NCBI RefSeq assembly: GCF_001545075.1
Contig: NZ_FCOB02000004.1
Span: 245,559-309,558, forward strand
Direction of reading: 5' to 3'
Length of the DNA stretch: 64,000 nucleotides
From: Caballeronia ptereochthonis
GTDB lineage: Bacteria > Pseudomonadota > Gammaproteobacteria > Burkholderiales > Burkholderiaceae
Shown here: piece by piece, positions 26,246 to 34,975 of the stretch
How the letters are laid out: every line of letters begins with the position of its first letter
Numbering within the stretch: the first letter of the stretch is position 1
Notes under the pieces: model-generated
Databases searched by the model: none
What the model was told of the DNA's origin: nothing
Seen by the model: only the letters and a program-made list of their open reading frames with translations
Position numbers and translations under genes: made by a program

Positions 26246-27801
26246 TACAGGTCGTGTCCCGCGTAGTTCAGATTGAACGACTTGTTGATCAGCGGAAAAT
26301 CGGGAACGATATTGCCGATGATCGCATGCTCCAAAGCAGGCCAGTTCTGCCACGACGGGTCATGGCAGTGGCAGCGCAAAATGGTCCCGTCCGCCCCGGT
26401 CTCGACTGCGACGAACACATCGCCCCGCCAGCCCTCGATCCACCCCACCCCGCAGGATGGCGCGCCTTCGTGTTCAATCAGCTTGACGATGTCACCGCCT
26501 GGCAGGTCGGACAGGAGCGTCCGGATCAACCGGACCGATTCGTAGACCTCGTTGAACCGCACCGCGACCCGGGCTGCCACATCGCCCCGGTCATCGCTGA
26601 CCGGCTGCACCCGAACCTCGTGGTATGGCGCGTACGGATGATCGACGCGCACATCGATCTTCCGTCCGCTGGAGCGCCCGACCAGCCCGCACACACCAAA
26701 GTGCTCCGCCACCCTCGCCGAAAGGATGCCCGCGCCGGCAAAGCGGTCCTGAAGCCCAGACTGGTCGTCGTAGATGGTTTGCATCACGCGAACCTGAGTG
26801 TCGATCTGTTCGCACTGCGTCAGCATCGCGCTGATGCCGCGCGGATCGATGTCCGTTGCCATGCCTCCGGGAGCGATCCGATCCATCAGATAGCGGTGGC
26901 CGAAGATCCGCTCGTTCATGCGCAGCCAGTCTTCCTTCAGGCGGGAAAACGCGGCCAGGCCATACGCGAACCCGGCATCGTTGCCGAGCGCGCCCAGATC
27001 GCCGAGGTGGTTGGCAATGCGCTCACGTTCGAGCAGCAGCGCACGCAGCCACTGCGCGCGCGGCGGAATCCGGACGTCGATTGCCCGTTCGACCGCCATG
27101 CAATACGCCCACGAAAACGCGACGGTGGAATCACCCGCGATTCGTCCCGCCAGACGATGCCCGAGCAACAGGGGCGTTTGCTGAAACAGCCTTTCGATGC
27201 CCCGGTGCGCGTAACCGAGCCGCTCCTCGAGCCGCAGCACTTTCTCGCCGACGACCGAGAAGCGGAAGTGTCCCGGCTCGATCACGCCTGCGTGGATCGG
27301 GCCCACGGCGATCTCGTGGACGCCGTCCCCGGCGACCGGCACGAACGGATAGTCCGCTTCCCGCGATTCGAACCGTTCGGCCCCTGAAGACAGCTTCTGC
27401 AGCGGATAGTAGTCGGCGGGCCAGTTACCATGGTTCAGCCACGGCCTCGTATCTTCGGCGCCGATCGCACCCAGTCCCAGCAGATCGTAGACCGCGCGTT
27501 GCATACGCGTCGCGCCCGGAAAGATGGCCGACAGGTCCGGGTATCCGTTCTCATGCACGTCGCCCGCAGGCGACTGAAGCCACACGATGCCGTCTTCCAG
27601 TGCATACGCGGCGGAAATCACAAACGTGCCCGCCGGCTCTTCGGTGCCCCACAGGGAGATCAGACGGCCACCCGCCTCGCGCACTGCGGCGGCGGTGCGG
27701 GTCCACGTGTCGTGATCGACCCGTGCGAGATAAGCCGAGGACCTGCCCGCAAAAACGGACAGGCGAACCAGGTTGGGAAATCCGAATGCCTCGATGCGCA
27801 T
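26245..27801 (-). CDS. Ehr-type complex large subunit, HycE/HyfG-like (NuoC-NuoD fusion) lacking Ni ligands
   Basis: A 518-residue protein. Residues 1-140 are NuoC-like (RMQRAVYDLLGLGA, LNHGNWPADYYPLQK). Residues about 160-518 are NuoD/HycE-like (GPIHAGVIEPGHFRFSVVGEKVL, LGYAHRGIERL). In hydrogenases the next block reads RICGIC; here it is RIAGDS at 220-225, so both cysteines are gone. The C-terminal DPCxxC is replaced by NLNYAG at 510-515, and there is no cleavable tail. The [NiFe] centre cannot form. It resembles complex I more than a hydrogenase in this respect, and fits the hydrogenase-related Ehr group. The substrate is unknown, perhaps quinone or a soluble donor. Confidence 0.88.
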   Translation of the reverse strand: MRIEAFGFPNLVRLSVFAGRSSAYLARVDHDTWTRTAAAVREAGGRLISLWGTEEPAGTFVISAAYALEDGIVWLQSPAGDVHENGYPDLSAIFPGATRMQRAVYDLLGLGAIGAEDTRPWLNHGNWPADYYPLQKLSSGAERFESREADYPFVPVAGDGVHEIAVGPIHAGVIEPGHFRFSVVGEKVLRLEERLGYAHRGIERLFQQTPLLLGHRLAGRIAGDSTVAFSWAYCMAVERAIDVRIPPRAQWLRALLLERERIANHLGDLGALGNDAGFAYGLAAFSRLKEDWLRMNERIFGHRYLMDRIAPGGMATDIDPRGISAMLTQCEQIDTQVRVMQTIYDDQSGLQDRFAGAGILSARVAEHFGVCGLVGRSSGRKIDVRVDHPYAPYHEVRVQPVSDDRGDVAARVAVRFNEVYESVRLIRTLLSDLPGGDIVKLIEHEGAPSCGVGWIEGWRGDVFVAVETGADGTILRCHCHDPSWQNWPALEHAIIGNIVPDFPLINKSFNLNYAGHDL

Positions 27802-27804
27802 GTG

Positions 27805-29265
27805 TCACCCCGCAATCATGGCCGCCGCCTGCCGATACCACGTCGCAAGATAGGGCGGAATGTAGAGTCCCAGCATCAGACCGGCGCCGAGATGGACGAA
27901 TACGGGCAACAACGCCGGCGGATGTTCGAGAACCTTGGCCGTCGTCTCCCCGAACACCATGCCCTGCACGCGCACGAAGATGGCGGCGAACGCGGCAGCA
28001 AGCGCGAGCAACAGGAAGGGCGTGGCCCACGGGAGCTTGCTCATCGCGATCGTCAGGATCAGGAACTCGCTCGCAAAGACGCCGAATGGCGGCATGCCCA
28101 GGATGGCGAGCGCGCCGAGCATCATGCCCCAGGCAACGGTCGGGCTCACGCGCAGCAATCCGCGGATGTCGTCGATCGCCTGAGTGCCGGCCTTCTGGGC
28201 CGCATGCCCGACGGTGAAGAAGATCGCCGACTTCACCAGCGAATGGACCGTCATGTGAAGCAGGCCTGCGAAGGTGGCGATGGGGCCGCCGAGCCCGAAG
28301 GCGAACGTCATCAGACCCATGTGTTCGATCGACGAGTACGAAAAGAGCCGCTTGACGTCTCTCTGCCGGAACAGCGAAAAGGCGGCGATCAGCACCGAGA
28401 CCAGTCCGAAGCCGACCAGCAGGTGTCCCGGCAGGCCGTTCCGGAGTGCGCCATCGGCCAGCACCTTGCAGCGCAGCACCGCATAGAGCGCGACGTTGAG
28501 CAGCAGACCGGACAGCACGGCCGAGATCGGCGTAGGACCCTCGGCATGTGCATCGGGCAGCCAGTTGTGCATGGGCACGAGGCCGACCTTGGTGCCATAG
28601 CCGATCAGCAGAAACACGAACGCGAGCGAAATGATGGTCGGGTCGAGGCTGCCCTTGACCGCGTTCAGGCTGGTCCAGAGCAGCGCATCGCCGCCGCCGA
28701 GCTCCCGGCTCGCGGCGAGATAGAGAAGGATCGTGCCGAACAGCGCCTGCGCGATGCCGACGCCGCACAGGATGAAGTACTTCCACGCGGCTTCCAGGCT
28801 CGCCGCCGTGCGATAGACGCTGACCAGCAGCACCGTGGCGAGCGTGGCGGCTTCCATGGCGACCCAGAGGATGCCCATGTTGTTGGTGAGCAGCGCGAGC
28901 AGCATCGCGAAGATGAACAGCTGGTACATGCTGTGGTAGAGGCGCATGCGCGGGCCGGTCATCTTGCCGCGGTCACGCTCGATGCGCATGTACGGCCTCG
29001 AAAAGATCGACGTGGTCCAGCCGACGAAGGCCGTCAGCGCGACCAGGAACACGTTGAGCGGATCGACGAAGAACAGCTGGCCCAGCGCGAACGCGGGCCC
29101 GTGCGCCACGGTCTTCACGGCGAGCAGCACGGCGGCGGCAAAGGTCAGGAAACTGAATCCGACGTTGAGCTCGGCCGCGACATGGTGCTGTCCCACCAGC
29201 GCCAGACACATGCCCGCGAGGAGCGGGATTCCGAAAACCAGCAGCAGTACCCAGGCTTCAGTCAT
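27805..29265 (-). CDS. Ehr-type complex antiporter-like membrane subunit, HyfF-like
   Basis: A 486-residue membrane protein of the NuoL/M/N-MrpD family with about 13-14 helices. Family landmarks are YQLFIFAMLLALLTNNMGIL, the helix with MEAATLATVLLVSVYR, AAWKYFILCGVGIAQALFG, LIGYGTKVGLVPMHNWLPDAHAEGP containing the conserved Lys and the His/Pro motif, and RLFSYSSIEHMG. These segments form proton or sodium channels in complex I and group-4 hydrogenases. It is read from the ATG giving MTEAWVLLL, which overlaps the HyfE stop. One of two such subunits in the operon. Confidence 0.88.
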   Translation of the reverse strand: MTEAWVLLLVFGIPLLAGMCLALVGQHHVAAELNVGFSFLTFAAAVLLAVKTVAHGPAFALGQLFFVDPLNVFLVALTAFVGWTTSIFSRPYMRIERDRGKMTGPRMRLYHSMYQLFIFAMLLALLTNNMGILWVAMEAATLATVLLVSVYRTAASLEAAWKYFILCGVGIAQALFGTILLYLAASRELGGGDALLWTSLNAVKGSLDPTIISLAFVFLLIGYGTKVGLVPMHNWLPDAHAEGPTPISAVLSGLLLNVALYAVLRCKVLADGALRNGLPGHLLVGFGLVSVLIAAFSLFRQRDVKRLFSYSSIEHMGLMTFAFGLGGPIATFAGLLHMTVHSLVKSAIFFTVGHAAQKAGTQAIDDIRGLLRVSPTVAWGMMLGALAILGMPPFGVFASEFLILTIAMSKLPWATPFLLLALAAAFAAIFVRVQGMVFGETTAKVLEHPPALLPVFVHLGAGLMLGLYIPPYLATWYRQAAAMIAG

Positions 29266-29917
29266 CTTTGAGTTTTTCAAGGTGATGAATGTCCAGACTG
29301 TCGAACTGCTCGCGAATCTGGAACATGAACACGCCAAGAATCAGGATGCCCACCAGCACATCGAGTCCGATGCCGAGTTCGACGATCATCGGCATGCCGT
29401 TCGTCGCCGCGGCAGCGGCAAAGAACAGGCCGTTTTCCATCGACAGAAAGCCGATTACCTGAGGGATCGCCTTCGCACGCGTGATCATCATCATGAAGGA
29501 CAGCAGCACGCAGGCGAGTGCGATGCCGAGCGTGCCGCGCGCGACCGACGAGGCGAGCTGGCTGATCGGCGACGCAACGTTGAACGCGACGATCACGAGC
29601 ACGATGCCGATCAGCAGCGTGGCCGGAATATTGAGGAGCGACTCCACGTCCGTTCTGACGTCGAGCCGCTGCACGAGCCGGTAAAGTATCCAGGGGATCA
29701 GGCCGACCTTCAGCACCAGCGTCAGGGCGGCGGAGATATAGAGGTGCACGTCGGCGGTGACGTAGCCCAGGATGACGTTGGCCGACACGAGCGTCAGGCC
29801 CTGCAGCGTATACAGGTGGATCAGCGACAGGATCCGGCGCTGGCTGAGCATCGCGAACGACAGCAGCAACAGGATGGCGGCCAGGAAGTTGACGAGCTGC
29901 GTCGCGAAGCCGTGCAT
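29258..29917 (-). CDS. Ehr-type complex membrane subunit HyfE-like
   Basis: A 219-residue protein with about seven transmembrane helices. It matches the HyfE family, whose N-terminal part is NuoK-like: LAAILLLLSFAMLSQRRILSLIHLYTLQG, VLKVGLIPWILYRL, and a later helix with the motif VIGFLSMENGLFFAAAAATN. The acidic residue in SMENG corresponds to the glutamate of the NuoK-type channel. It is flanked without gaps by the HyfC-like gene upstream and overlaps the HyfF-like gene by eight bases, so it is part of the same membrane arm. Confidence 0.87.
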   Translation of the reverse strand: MHGFATQLVNFLAAILLLLSFAMLSQRRILSLIHLYTLQGLTLVSANVILGYVTADVHLYISAALTLVLKVGLIPWILYRLVQRLDVRTDVESLLNIPATLLIGIVLVIVAFNVASPISQLASSVARGTLGIALACVLLSFMMMITRAKAIPQVIGFLSMENGLFFAAAAATNGMPMIVELGIGLDVLVGILILGVFMFQIREQFDSLDIHHLEKLKDD

Positions 29918-30868
29918 TCAAGCTCCCAGCAAAAAGTGAACGAGCATCCCGATGACGGCCAACAGGAACGCGGTCGCGAGAAACTCCGGCACGCGGAAAA
30001 CGCGCATCTTCGCGTTGGTCGTCTCGACGACCGCGAGCGCCGCGCCACCCACCAGTAACTTGACGAACAGTGCGGGTATCGCGAGCAGCAGCGACATCGG
30101 GTTGCCGGCCTCCGCGATGCCCCACGGAACGAACAAGGCGAGGCCGATGCAGGAGTACGCGAACAGTTTGAGGCTCGCGGCCCATTCCATCAGCGCGAGA
30201 TGCCGGCCGGAATACTCGAGGATCAGCGCCTCGTGAATCATGGTCAGTTCGAGATGCGTGGTCGGGTTGTCGACCGGCAGGCGCGCGTTTTCGGCGAGCG
30301 ACACCATCGTGAACGCGATCCCTGCGAACGCGAGGCTCGGATAGATCGCCAGCTCGCGATGGCTCAGCGTGGCGACGATGCTCGTCAGCAAGGTCGACTT
30401 CGTGATCAGCGACGCCGAAAACAGCACCATCAGCAGTGCAGGCTCCGCGAGGAAGCCAACCAGCATCTCCCGGCGCGCGCCGAGCGTGCCGAACGCGGTG
30501 CCGACGTCCATCGCGGCCAGCGAGATTGCCACGCGAGCCAGCGCGAAAAGGCCCACCAGCGCGATCGCGTCCGCGGCCGGCGACAGGGGAAGATCGGTCG
30601 AGAGCGTGGGTACGATCGCGCAGGCGAGCGTCATGCATGCCCAGACGACATACGGCGCGCCGCGGAATATCGGACTGGCGTGATCGGCGACGATCGACTC
30701 CTTGTTGAACAGCTTGTGAAGCATCCGGTAGGGCTGCCAGATGCTCGGCGCCCGGCGGTTCTGCAATCTCGCGCGGCACATATTGACCCAGCCCGTCAAC
30801 AAGGGCGCCGCCGCCAGTGCGAGCAGGATCTCGAGCCCCTGGGAGAGCAATCCGGAGAGTGTGATCAT
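29918..30868 (-). CDS. Ehr-type complex membrane subunit HyfC-like (NuoH-like)
   Basis: A 316-residue protein of the NuoH/HycD family. It contains PLLTGWVNMCRARLQNRR, then YRMLHKLFNKE, the loop with AMDVGTAFGTLGARREML, LAENARLPVDNPTTHLELTMIHEALILEYSG with the acidic cluster that couples redox to ion movement, and a C-terminal helix pair. NuoH-type subunits hold the junction between the soluble and membrane arms. The start overlaps the HyfB-like stop by ATGA and the stop abuts HyfE. Start ATG gives MITLSGLLSQG. Confidence 0.88.
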   Translation of the reverse strand: MITLSGLLSQGLEILLALAAAPLLTGWVNMCRARLQNRRAPSIWQPYRMLHKLFNKESIVADHASPIFRGAPYVVWACMTLACAIVPTLSTDLPLSPAADAIALVGLFALARVAISLAAMDVGTAFGTLGARREMLVGFLAEPALLMVLFSASLITKSTLLTSIVATLSHRELAIYPSLAFAGIAFTMVSLAENARLPVDNPTTHLELTMIHEALILEYSGRHLALMEWAASLKLFAYSCIGLALFVPWGIAEAGNPMSLLLAIPALFVKLLVGGAALAVVETTNAKMRVFRVPEFLATAFLLAVIGMLVHFLLGA

Positions 30869-32874
30869 CGTCTCACCAGCATCAGCAGCACGATCAGCAC
30901 GAGAAAGCTGTGCATCAGATAGACCGCGATGCGGCCTGTCTGGAGCAAGCCGGCCAGTGCCGCGAGGCGCTTGGCCATCCGCTCGAGCGGCTCGTAGATC
31001 AGGGACCACGCGCGATCCGTCACGGTGACGCTGTACTCGGGGTGTGTGTCGAATGGAGAAGGCAGCCGCCGCTCGATCCTGAACATAGGCGCGAAGATTT
31101 CGCGGATGGGCTGCCCGAACCCTTCTGCTGTGTCCTGCATGCGCGCGTTCACGAACGGAAAGCCGCAGGCCCAGGGGGCCGCCCGCCGCAGGCGCCCATG
31201 ATAGAGACGGCGTACCAGCAGCCACGCGAGCCCGCAACAGGCAACGAAGAACAGCAGGAAAACCGCCGGCATGTAGTTGGCCCGGTCCACGCTCGTTGGA
31301 GCGAGCAGCAGCCAGCCATTTTTCGCCACGGCTCGCCCGATACCGGCGCCCACCAGCATCTGCGTGACGCGATCCAGAACGGCCACGAACTGCACCGGCA
31401 ACAGCCCGAGCAGCACGCATATCGCCGCCAGCCAGGCGAACCCGGCCCGCTCCCACGGACTTGCGTCCCGTGCATCGCGCAGCTTCGCCTCGCGGGGCTG
31501 GCCGAGAAAGACGATGCCGAAGAACTTGACCATCGTGTAGCCCGCGAGCGCGGCCACGAGAGCGATCAGCGCCGCGACGACCGGGACCACCATGTTCAGA
31601 AACGGGTCGGGCAAGCCCGGCGTAAACAAAAAGCTTTGCAGCAACAGCCACTCGGAGACGAAGCCGCTCAACGGCGGCAGTCCCGCGCTGGACAGCACGC
31701 CCACCAGGGCGGCCCACGCGGTCCACGGCATGAAGCGGATCAGACCGCCCAGATGCCCGAGATTGCGCTCGCCTGTCGCATGGAGCACGGAACCCGTCCC
31801 GATGAACAGCAGGCTTTTGAACGTCGCGTGGCTCGCGATCTGATACAGCAGCGCCGTCAATGACAAGGCCGCCAGCGTGTTCATGCCGTACGCGCGAAAC
31901 AGGACCGCCAGCCCCATGCTGACGAACATCAGGCCGATATTGTCGATCGACGAGTACGCGAGCAGCCGCTTCATGTCCGTCTGGATTGCGCTGAACACGA
32001 CCCCGAACAGGGCGGTGAAGAGTCCGAGCGTCAGCATGAGCACGCCCCACCATGCAATCTGCACGTGCAGCAGGTCGAACACCGTGCGCAACACGCCATA
32101 CAAGCCGGCCTTCAGCACGAAGCCGCTCATGAGAGCTGATACCGGCGACGGTGCGGCAGGATGCGCCTCGGGCAGCCAGACATGCAGCGGGAAGATGCCC
32201 GCTTTCGTCCCGAAGCCGAACAGCGCAAGCAGAAACGCGATAGACGCCCAGAACACGTCCAGATGTTGCTGGCGCATGTTGGCGAAGGTATAGTCGCCCG
32301 TATTGGCCTGCAGCAGGCCGAAGCACAGCAGGAGCGCCAGCGCGCCGACGTGGGAGATCAGGAAGTAGAGCCAGGCCGCGCGGCGGATCTCGGCAATGCG
32401 GTGATTGGTCATCACCAGGAAGGTGGCCGAGAGCGTCATCGTCTCCCACGACACCATGAAGCAATACGCATCGTCTGCCAGCAACAGCACTGCCATGCTC
32501 GCAAGACACACGTGATATTCGAAGCACAATAATCCGGGCGGCGTGCCCTCGCCCTTGCGGAAATAGCCGGCGGAGAACGTGCTGACACCCGCGCTCACCA
32601 CCCCGAGTACACAGAGAAAATAGGCTGACAGGCCGTCGAGCCGCAGATGGAACGGCAGATCCGGCAACCCGAGCGGCAGGACGGCTTGCTGGGGACCCGC
32701 GAAAACGCCGATCAGGCCCAGTCCGCACAGAAGCAGGCCGAACACCGCGCCGACCGGAAACAGGCCATGCGCCACGACGCGCGTGCGGCGCAGGTTGACG
32801 AGCCCAAGAACCCCGACTACGAGCCAGCCCGCGACCACCAGCAGCACGTAATGGACGACCAGCAGATGTTCCAT
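30865..32874 (-). CDS. Ehr-type complex antiporter-like membrane subunit, HyfB-like
   Basis: A 669-residue NuoL/MrpA-type protein with about 14-16 helices and a long C-terminal extension. Signatures are LSATFLVMTNHRIAEIRRAAWLYF, LFGFGTKAGIFPLHVWLPEAHPAAPSP with the channel Lys, RLLAYSSIDNIGLMF, and PPLSGFVSEWLLLQ. The ATG at 32874 is preferred because GGAG lies nine bases before it; an in-frame ATG at 32889 has no ribosome site. It is the first gene of the operon. With HyfF it gives two ion-channel subunits. The third one of true Hyf (HyfD) and the ferredoxin subunit (HyfH) are not encoded here. Confidence 0.88.
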   Translation of the reverse strand: MEHLLVVHYVLLVVAGWLVVGVLGLVNLRRTRVVAHGLFPVGAVFGLLLCGLGLIGVFAGPQQAVLPLGLPDLPFHLRLDGLSAYFLCVLGVVSAGVSTFSAGYFRKGEGTPPGLLCFEYHVCLASMAVLLLADDAYCFMVSWETMTLSATFLVMTNHRIAEIRRAAWLYFLISHVGALALLLCFGLLQANTGDYTFANMRQQHLDVFWASIAFLLALFGFGTKAGIFPLHVWLPEAHPAAPSPVSALMSGFVLKAGLYGVLRTVFDLLHVQIAWWGVLMLTLGLFTALFGVVFSAIQTDMKRLLAYSSIDNIGLMFVSMGLAVLFRAYGMNTLAALSLTALLYQIASHATFKSLLFIGTGSVLHATGERNLGHLGGLIRFMPWTAWAALVGVLSSAGLPPLSGFVSEWLLLQSFLFTPGLPDPFLNMVVPVVAALIALVAALAGYTMVKFFGIVFLGQPREAKLRDARDASPWERAGFAWLAAICVLLGLLPVQFVAVLDRVTQMLVGAGIGRAVAKNGWLLLAPTSVDRANYMPAVFLLFFVACCGLAWLLVRRLYHGRLRRAAPWACGFPFVNARMQDTAEGFGQPIREIFAPMFRIERRLPSPFDTHPEYSVTVTDRAWSLIYEPLERMAKRLAALAGLLQTGRIAVYLMHSFLVLIVLLMLVRR

Positions 32875-33494
32875 CGGCGTTGTCTCCATTACCGTCAGAT
32901 GTCCCGTTCGACGTCCAGCGTGTTGGACGAAGGGTATCCCCGGACGGGCCCTGCCCCGTGATGACGTTTCATTTTCTTGACGTACCGGTACAGGCCGCGC
33001 CCCATCGATTTCGTGAAGGCTTCAGCGCGATCAGGATGTGCGCGGGACCAGGGCGAAAGAAGTCGCGTATCACGGGCTCTCCGGAAGTCCTGCCCCATCG
33101 CGTCGCCGGGGCACGTTTGAACTGATGGTGATCTGCCGACAATTCGTTGCTGCCTCGGACCCATCCGCAACATCCCATGGCATCACTCGCCCCTCGGAGG
33201 GTACGCTCTCCAGGAGGATCAAGTTAGCTCCTGATTAGCTGTTTATGATAATGGCGTTATCATCCTAGCAGCTTTATCGATCCGATTCCATAGAAGATGA
33301 TTCAGCGAGATTGCACAACGAACATGCCGGCTCCGTTCGCAATGGGCATCGCCGAAACATGATAATACAATGATCATTGACTTATCCTGAAATGCTAATA
33401 ATATGGCAGGCTCGGGCAGGACTCTTGTTGGTCACGTTGCAGGCCGGGCTTGCGCGAAACGAGGTGTATGCCTGCGTATGGCAGGGAGGTCGAC
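32875..33494. promoter_or_regulatory. Divergent intergenic region with two palindromes
   Basis: This 620-base gap separates the Ehr operon from the rightward gene at 33495. The right third is AT-rich. It holds a perfect palindrome ATGATAA-TGGCG-TTATCAT at 33245-33263 and a second one, CAATGATCATTG, at 33368-33379. A likely rightward promoter is TTGACT at 33377-33382, a 16-base spacer and TAATAT at 33399-33404, so the second palindrome overlaps the -35 element. The left part is GC-rich; short frames there (for example 32895-33173, minus) have no support as genes. Confidence 0.5.
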
Positions 33495-33941
33495 GTGATT
33501 GATGTGAGTGTTCCGCTGCTGTCCCACGACTACACGCACCTGCATCTGCGGGACGTGATGGGTCGTCGCGGATTGATCGTCATCGGCGTCGGCAAGGCGG
33601 GCGAACGCGGATTCCAGATGCTTTACCGTTTTTCGGATATCTGCGACCGCCTGGAAGAACGTGGAGTCAACGTCATTTTTGTCTATCAGAAGGAATCGGC
33701 CCGCCATGTCCTGGATCCAACCTCCCTGCTCGGGGCCCGCTACAGGCAGAAGCCATTTCTGTTTCTGGACGACGATGGCCAGTTCTTCGTCGGTCCGCCG
33801 CACCCAAGATCGCTTCGCGCCGTGTACTTCGATCGGGAAATGAAGCGGCTCGACACGACCGAAATCGCCTTGGGGAATGAACGCTGGGACCCGCTGTTGC
33901 GGGCGTTCCTGGCCCAGGTCATCGCAGGCTCGATGCACTGA
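33495..33941 (+). CDS. Unknown protein, possibly thioredoxin-fold
   Basis: A 148-residue soluble protein of no recognised family. The GTG at 33495 is chosen because GGGAGG stands five bases upstream; earlier ATGs at 33450 and 33468 have none. The pattern of a strand with GLIVIGVGKAGERGFQML, a helix (RFSDICDRLEERG), a strand VNVIFVYQ, then PFLFLDDDGQFF and a C-terminal helix resembles peroxiredoxin/thioredoxin-like alpha-beta folds, but no catalytic Cys is present. It is followed after 37 bases by a spermidine-synthase-like gene. The promoter region overlaps palindromic sites shared with the divergent Ehr operon. Confidence 0.6.
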   Translation: MIDVSVPLLSHDYTHLHLRDVMGRRGLIVIGVGKAGERGFQMLYRFSDICDRLEERGVNVIFVYQKESARHVLDPTSLLGARYRQKPFLFLDDDGQFFVGPPHPRSLRAVYFDREMKRLDTTEIALGNERWDPLLRAFLAQVIAGSMH

Positions 33942-33978
33942 ACGCGCCCCGCAGGTTCGCGCGGGTCACGGCCTATGC

Positions 33979-34818
33979 ATGGCGAGCAGGTTGGCAGAAG
34001 CATTGGCTCAGGGTCGATTGTCCCTGCATCGGAATCTTTCGGTCTCGCACATGAACAGAAAGCGGAAGGCGAGCAAGCCGGTGGTCATCGAGAATGACCA
34101 GGTCGTGTCACTGTACTTCGATGCGCGCGGCGTGCAGAGCACCATGTTGCGGCACGATCCGTACGCCCTTGCGCTGGGCTATACGCGCACCATGATGGGC
34201 TTCCTGCTGTTCCGGCCATTCCCGCGCCGCATTTCGATGATCGGTCTGGGTGGCGGCTCGCTGGCGAAATACTGTCATCGCCACTTGCCCGACAGCGTGA
34301 TTGCCGTCGTCGAGATCGACCCCGAAGTGATCGCGCTGCGAGACCGGTTCCACGTGCCGCATGACAGTGAGCGCTTCAGCGTGGTTTGCGCCAACGGGGC
34401 GCAGTACGTCAAGACTCCGGATCACCGCCCCGACGTGCTGCTGGTCGACGGTTTCAATGCCGATGGCCTGCCCGCCGAGCTGGGCAGCAGGACGTTCTAT
34501 GAAGCCTGTCGCCGCAGGTTGAGCGATGACGGCGTCCTGGTCGCCAATCTGGTGACCGACGAACCGGATTTCCATAGCTACTTGCGCTCGCTCAGGGAAG
34601 TCTTTGCGAACGCGGTGACCCTGGCGCCGTCCGAAGGCAGCGAACACAACGTCACTGTTTTCGCGTGGAAAGGAGCGGATGAGCTTCCGTCCTTGGCGAC
34701 GATGCTCGACCGCGCGCGGGCGCTCGGACCCACACATGCGGTGAATCTCCATGCGACGGCCACGCGCATCGAGTACGGCAAGAAATTCAGCTGGCAACGA
34801 TATGAACGAACGTGCTGA
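33979..34818 (+). CDS. Spermidine-synthase-like (AdoMet-fold) protein
   Basis: A 279-residue protein. A Rossmann nucleotide-binding loop GLGGGSLAKYCHRHLP and the acidic strand end VVEIDPEVIALRD are the hallmarks of spermidine/spermine synthases and related methyltransferases. LLVDGFNADGLPAELGSRTFYE corresponds to the active-site Asp region. It lacks the N-terminal tetramerisation strand set of true SpeE and has no SpeD neighbour, so polyamine synthesis is uncertain; similar orphan proteins are called spermidine synthase-like. The ATG at 33979 has a weak ribosome site, and ATG 34051 is an alternative. Confidence 0.7.
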   Translation: MASRLAEALAQGRLSLHRNLSVSHMNRKRKASKPVVIENDQVVSLYFDARGVQSTMLRHDPYALALGYTRTMMGFLLFRPFPRRISMIGLGGGSLAKYCHRHLPDSVIAVVEIDPEVIALRDRFHVPHDSERFSVVCANGAQYVKTPDHRPDVLLVDGFNADGLPAELGSRTFYEACRRRLSDDGVLVANLVTDEPDFHSYLRSLREVFANAVTLAPSEGSEHNVTVFAWKGADELPSLATMLDRARALGPTHAVNLHATATRIEYGKKFSWQRYERTC

Positions 34819-34916
34819 GCAGCTGCGTCTGTCGCCGTTGGACAGCGCCCTGCGGTTCGCGGCCTGAATGATCCAGCGGGAGCCGCCTGCCGCCGTGTGA
34901 TTCCGGTGCCGCGAAG

Positions 34917-34945
34917 ATGACTCGGTCCACGCGATGTATTATAAT
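34917..34945 (+). promoter_or_regulatory. Promoter of the ribbon-helix-helix gene
   Basis: A perfect TATAAT at 34940-34945 lies 17 bases after ATGACT (34917-34922, four of six matches to TTGACA). It sits in a short AT-rich island (34934-34960) in otherwise GC-rich DNA, about 30 bases before the ATG at 34976. Confidence 0.55.
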
Positions 34946-34975
34946 TTAATTAACATACTTGGACCTTGCCCCGTC

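Noticed and set aside
27430..29271. A 613-codon open frame on the plus strand across the Ehr genes
   Set aside because: The opposite strand encodes well-conserved HyfG and HyfF-like proteins; the plus-strand product is low-complexity Arg/Glu/Gln/His.
32895..33173. Minus-strand frame of 92 codons upstream of hyfB-like gene
   Set aside because: No recognisable motif, no ribosome site, and two competing frames of the same length; too weak to call a gene.
33160..33185. Sigma-54-like promoter in front of the Ehr operon
   Set aside because: A minus-strand TGCCATG...TTGC pattern lacks the essential GG at -24 and has one extra base in the spacer.
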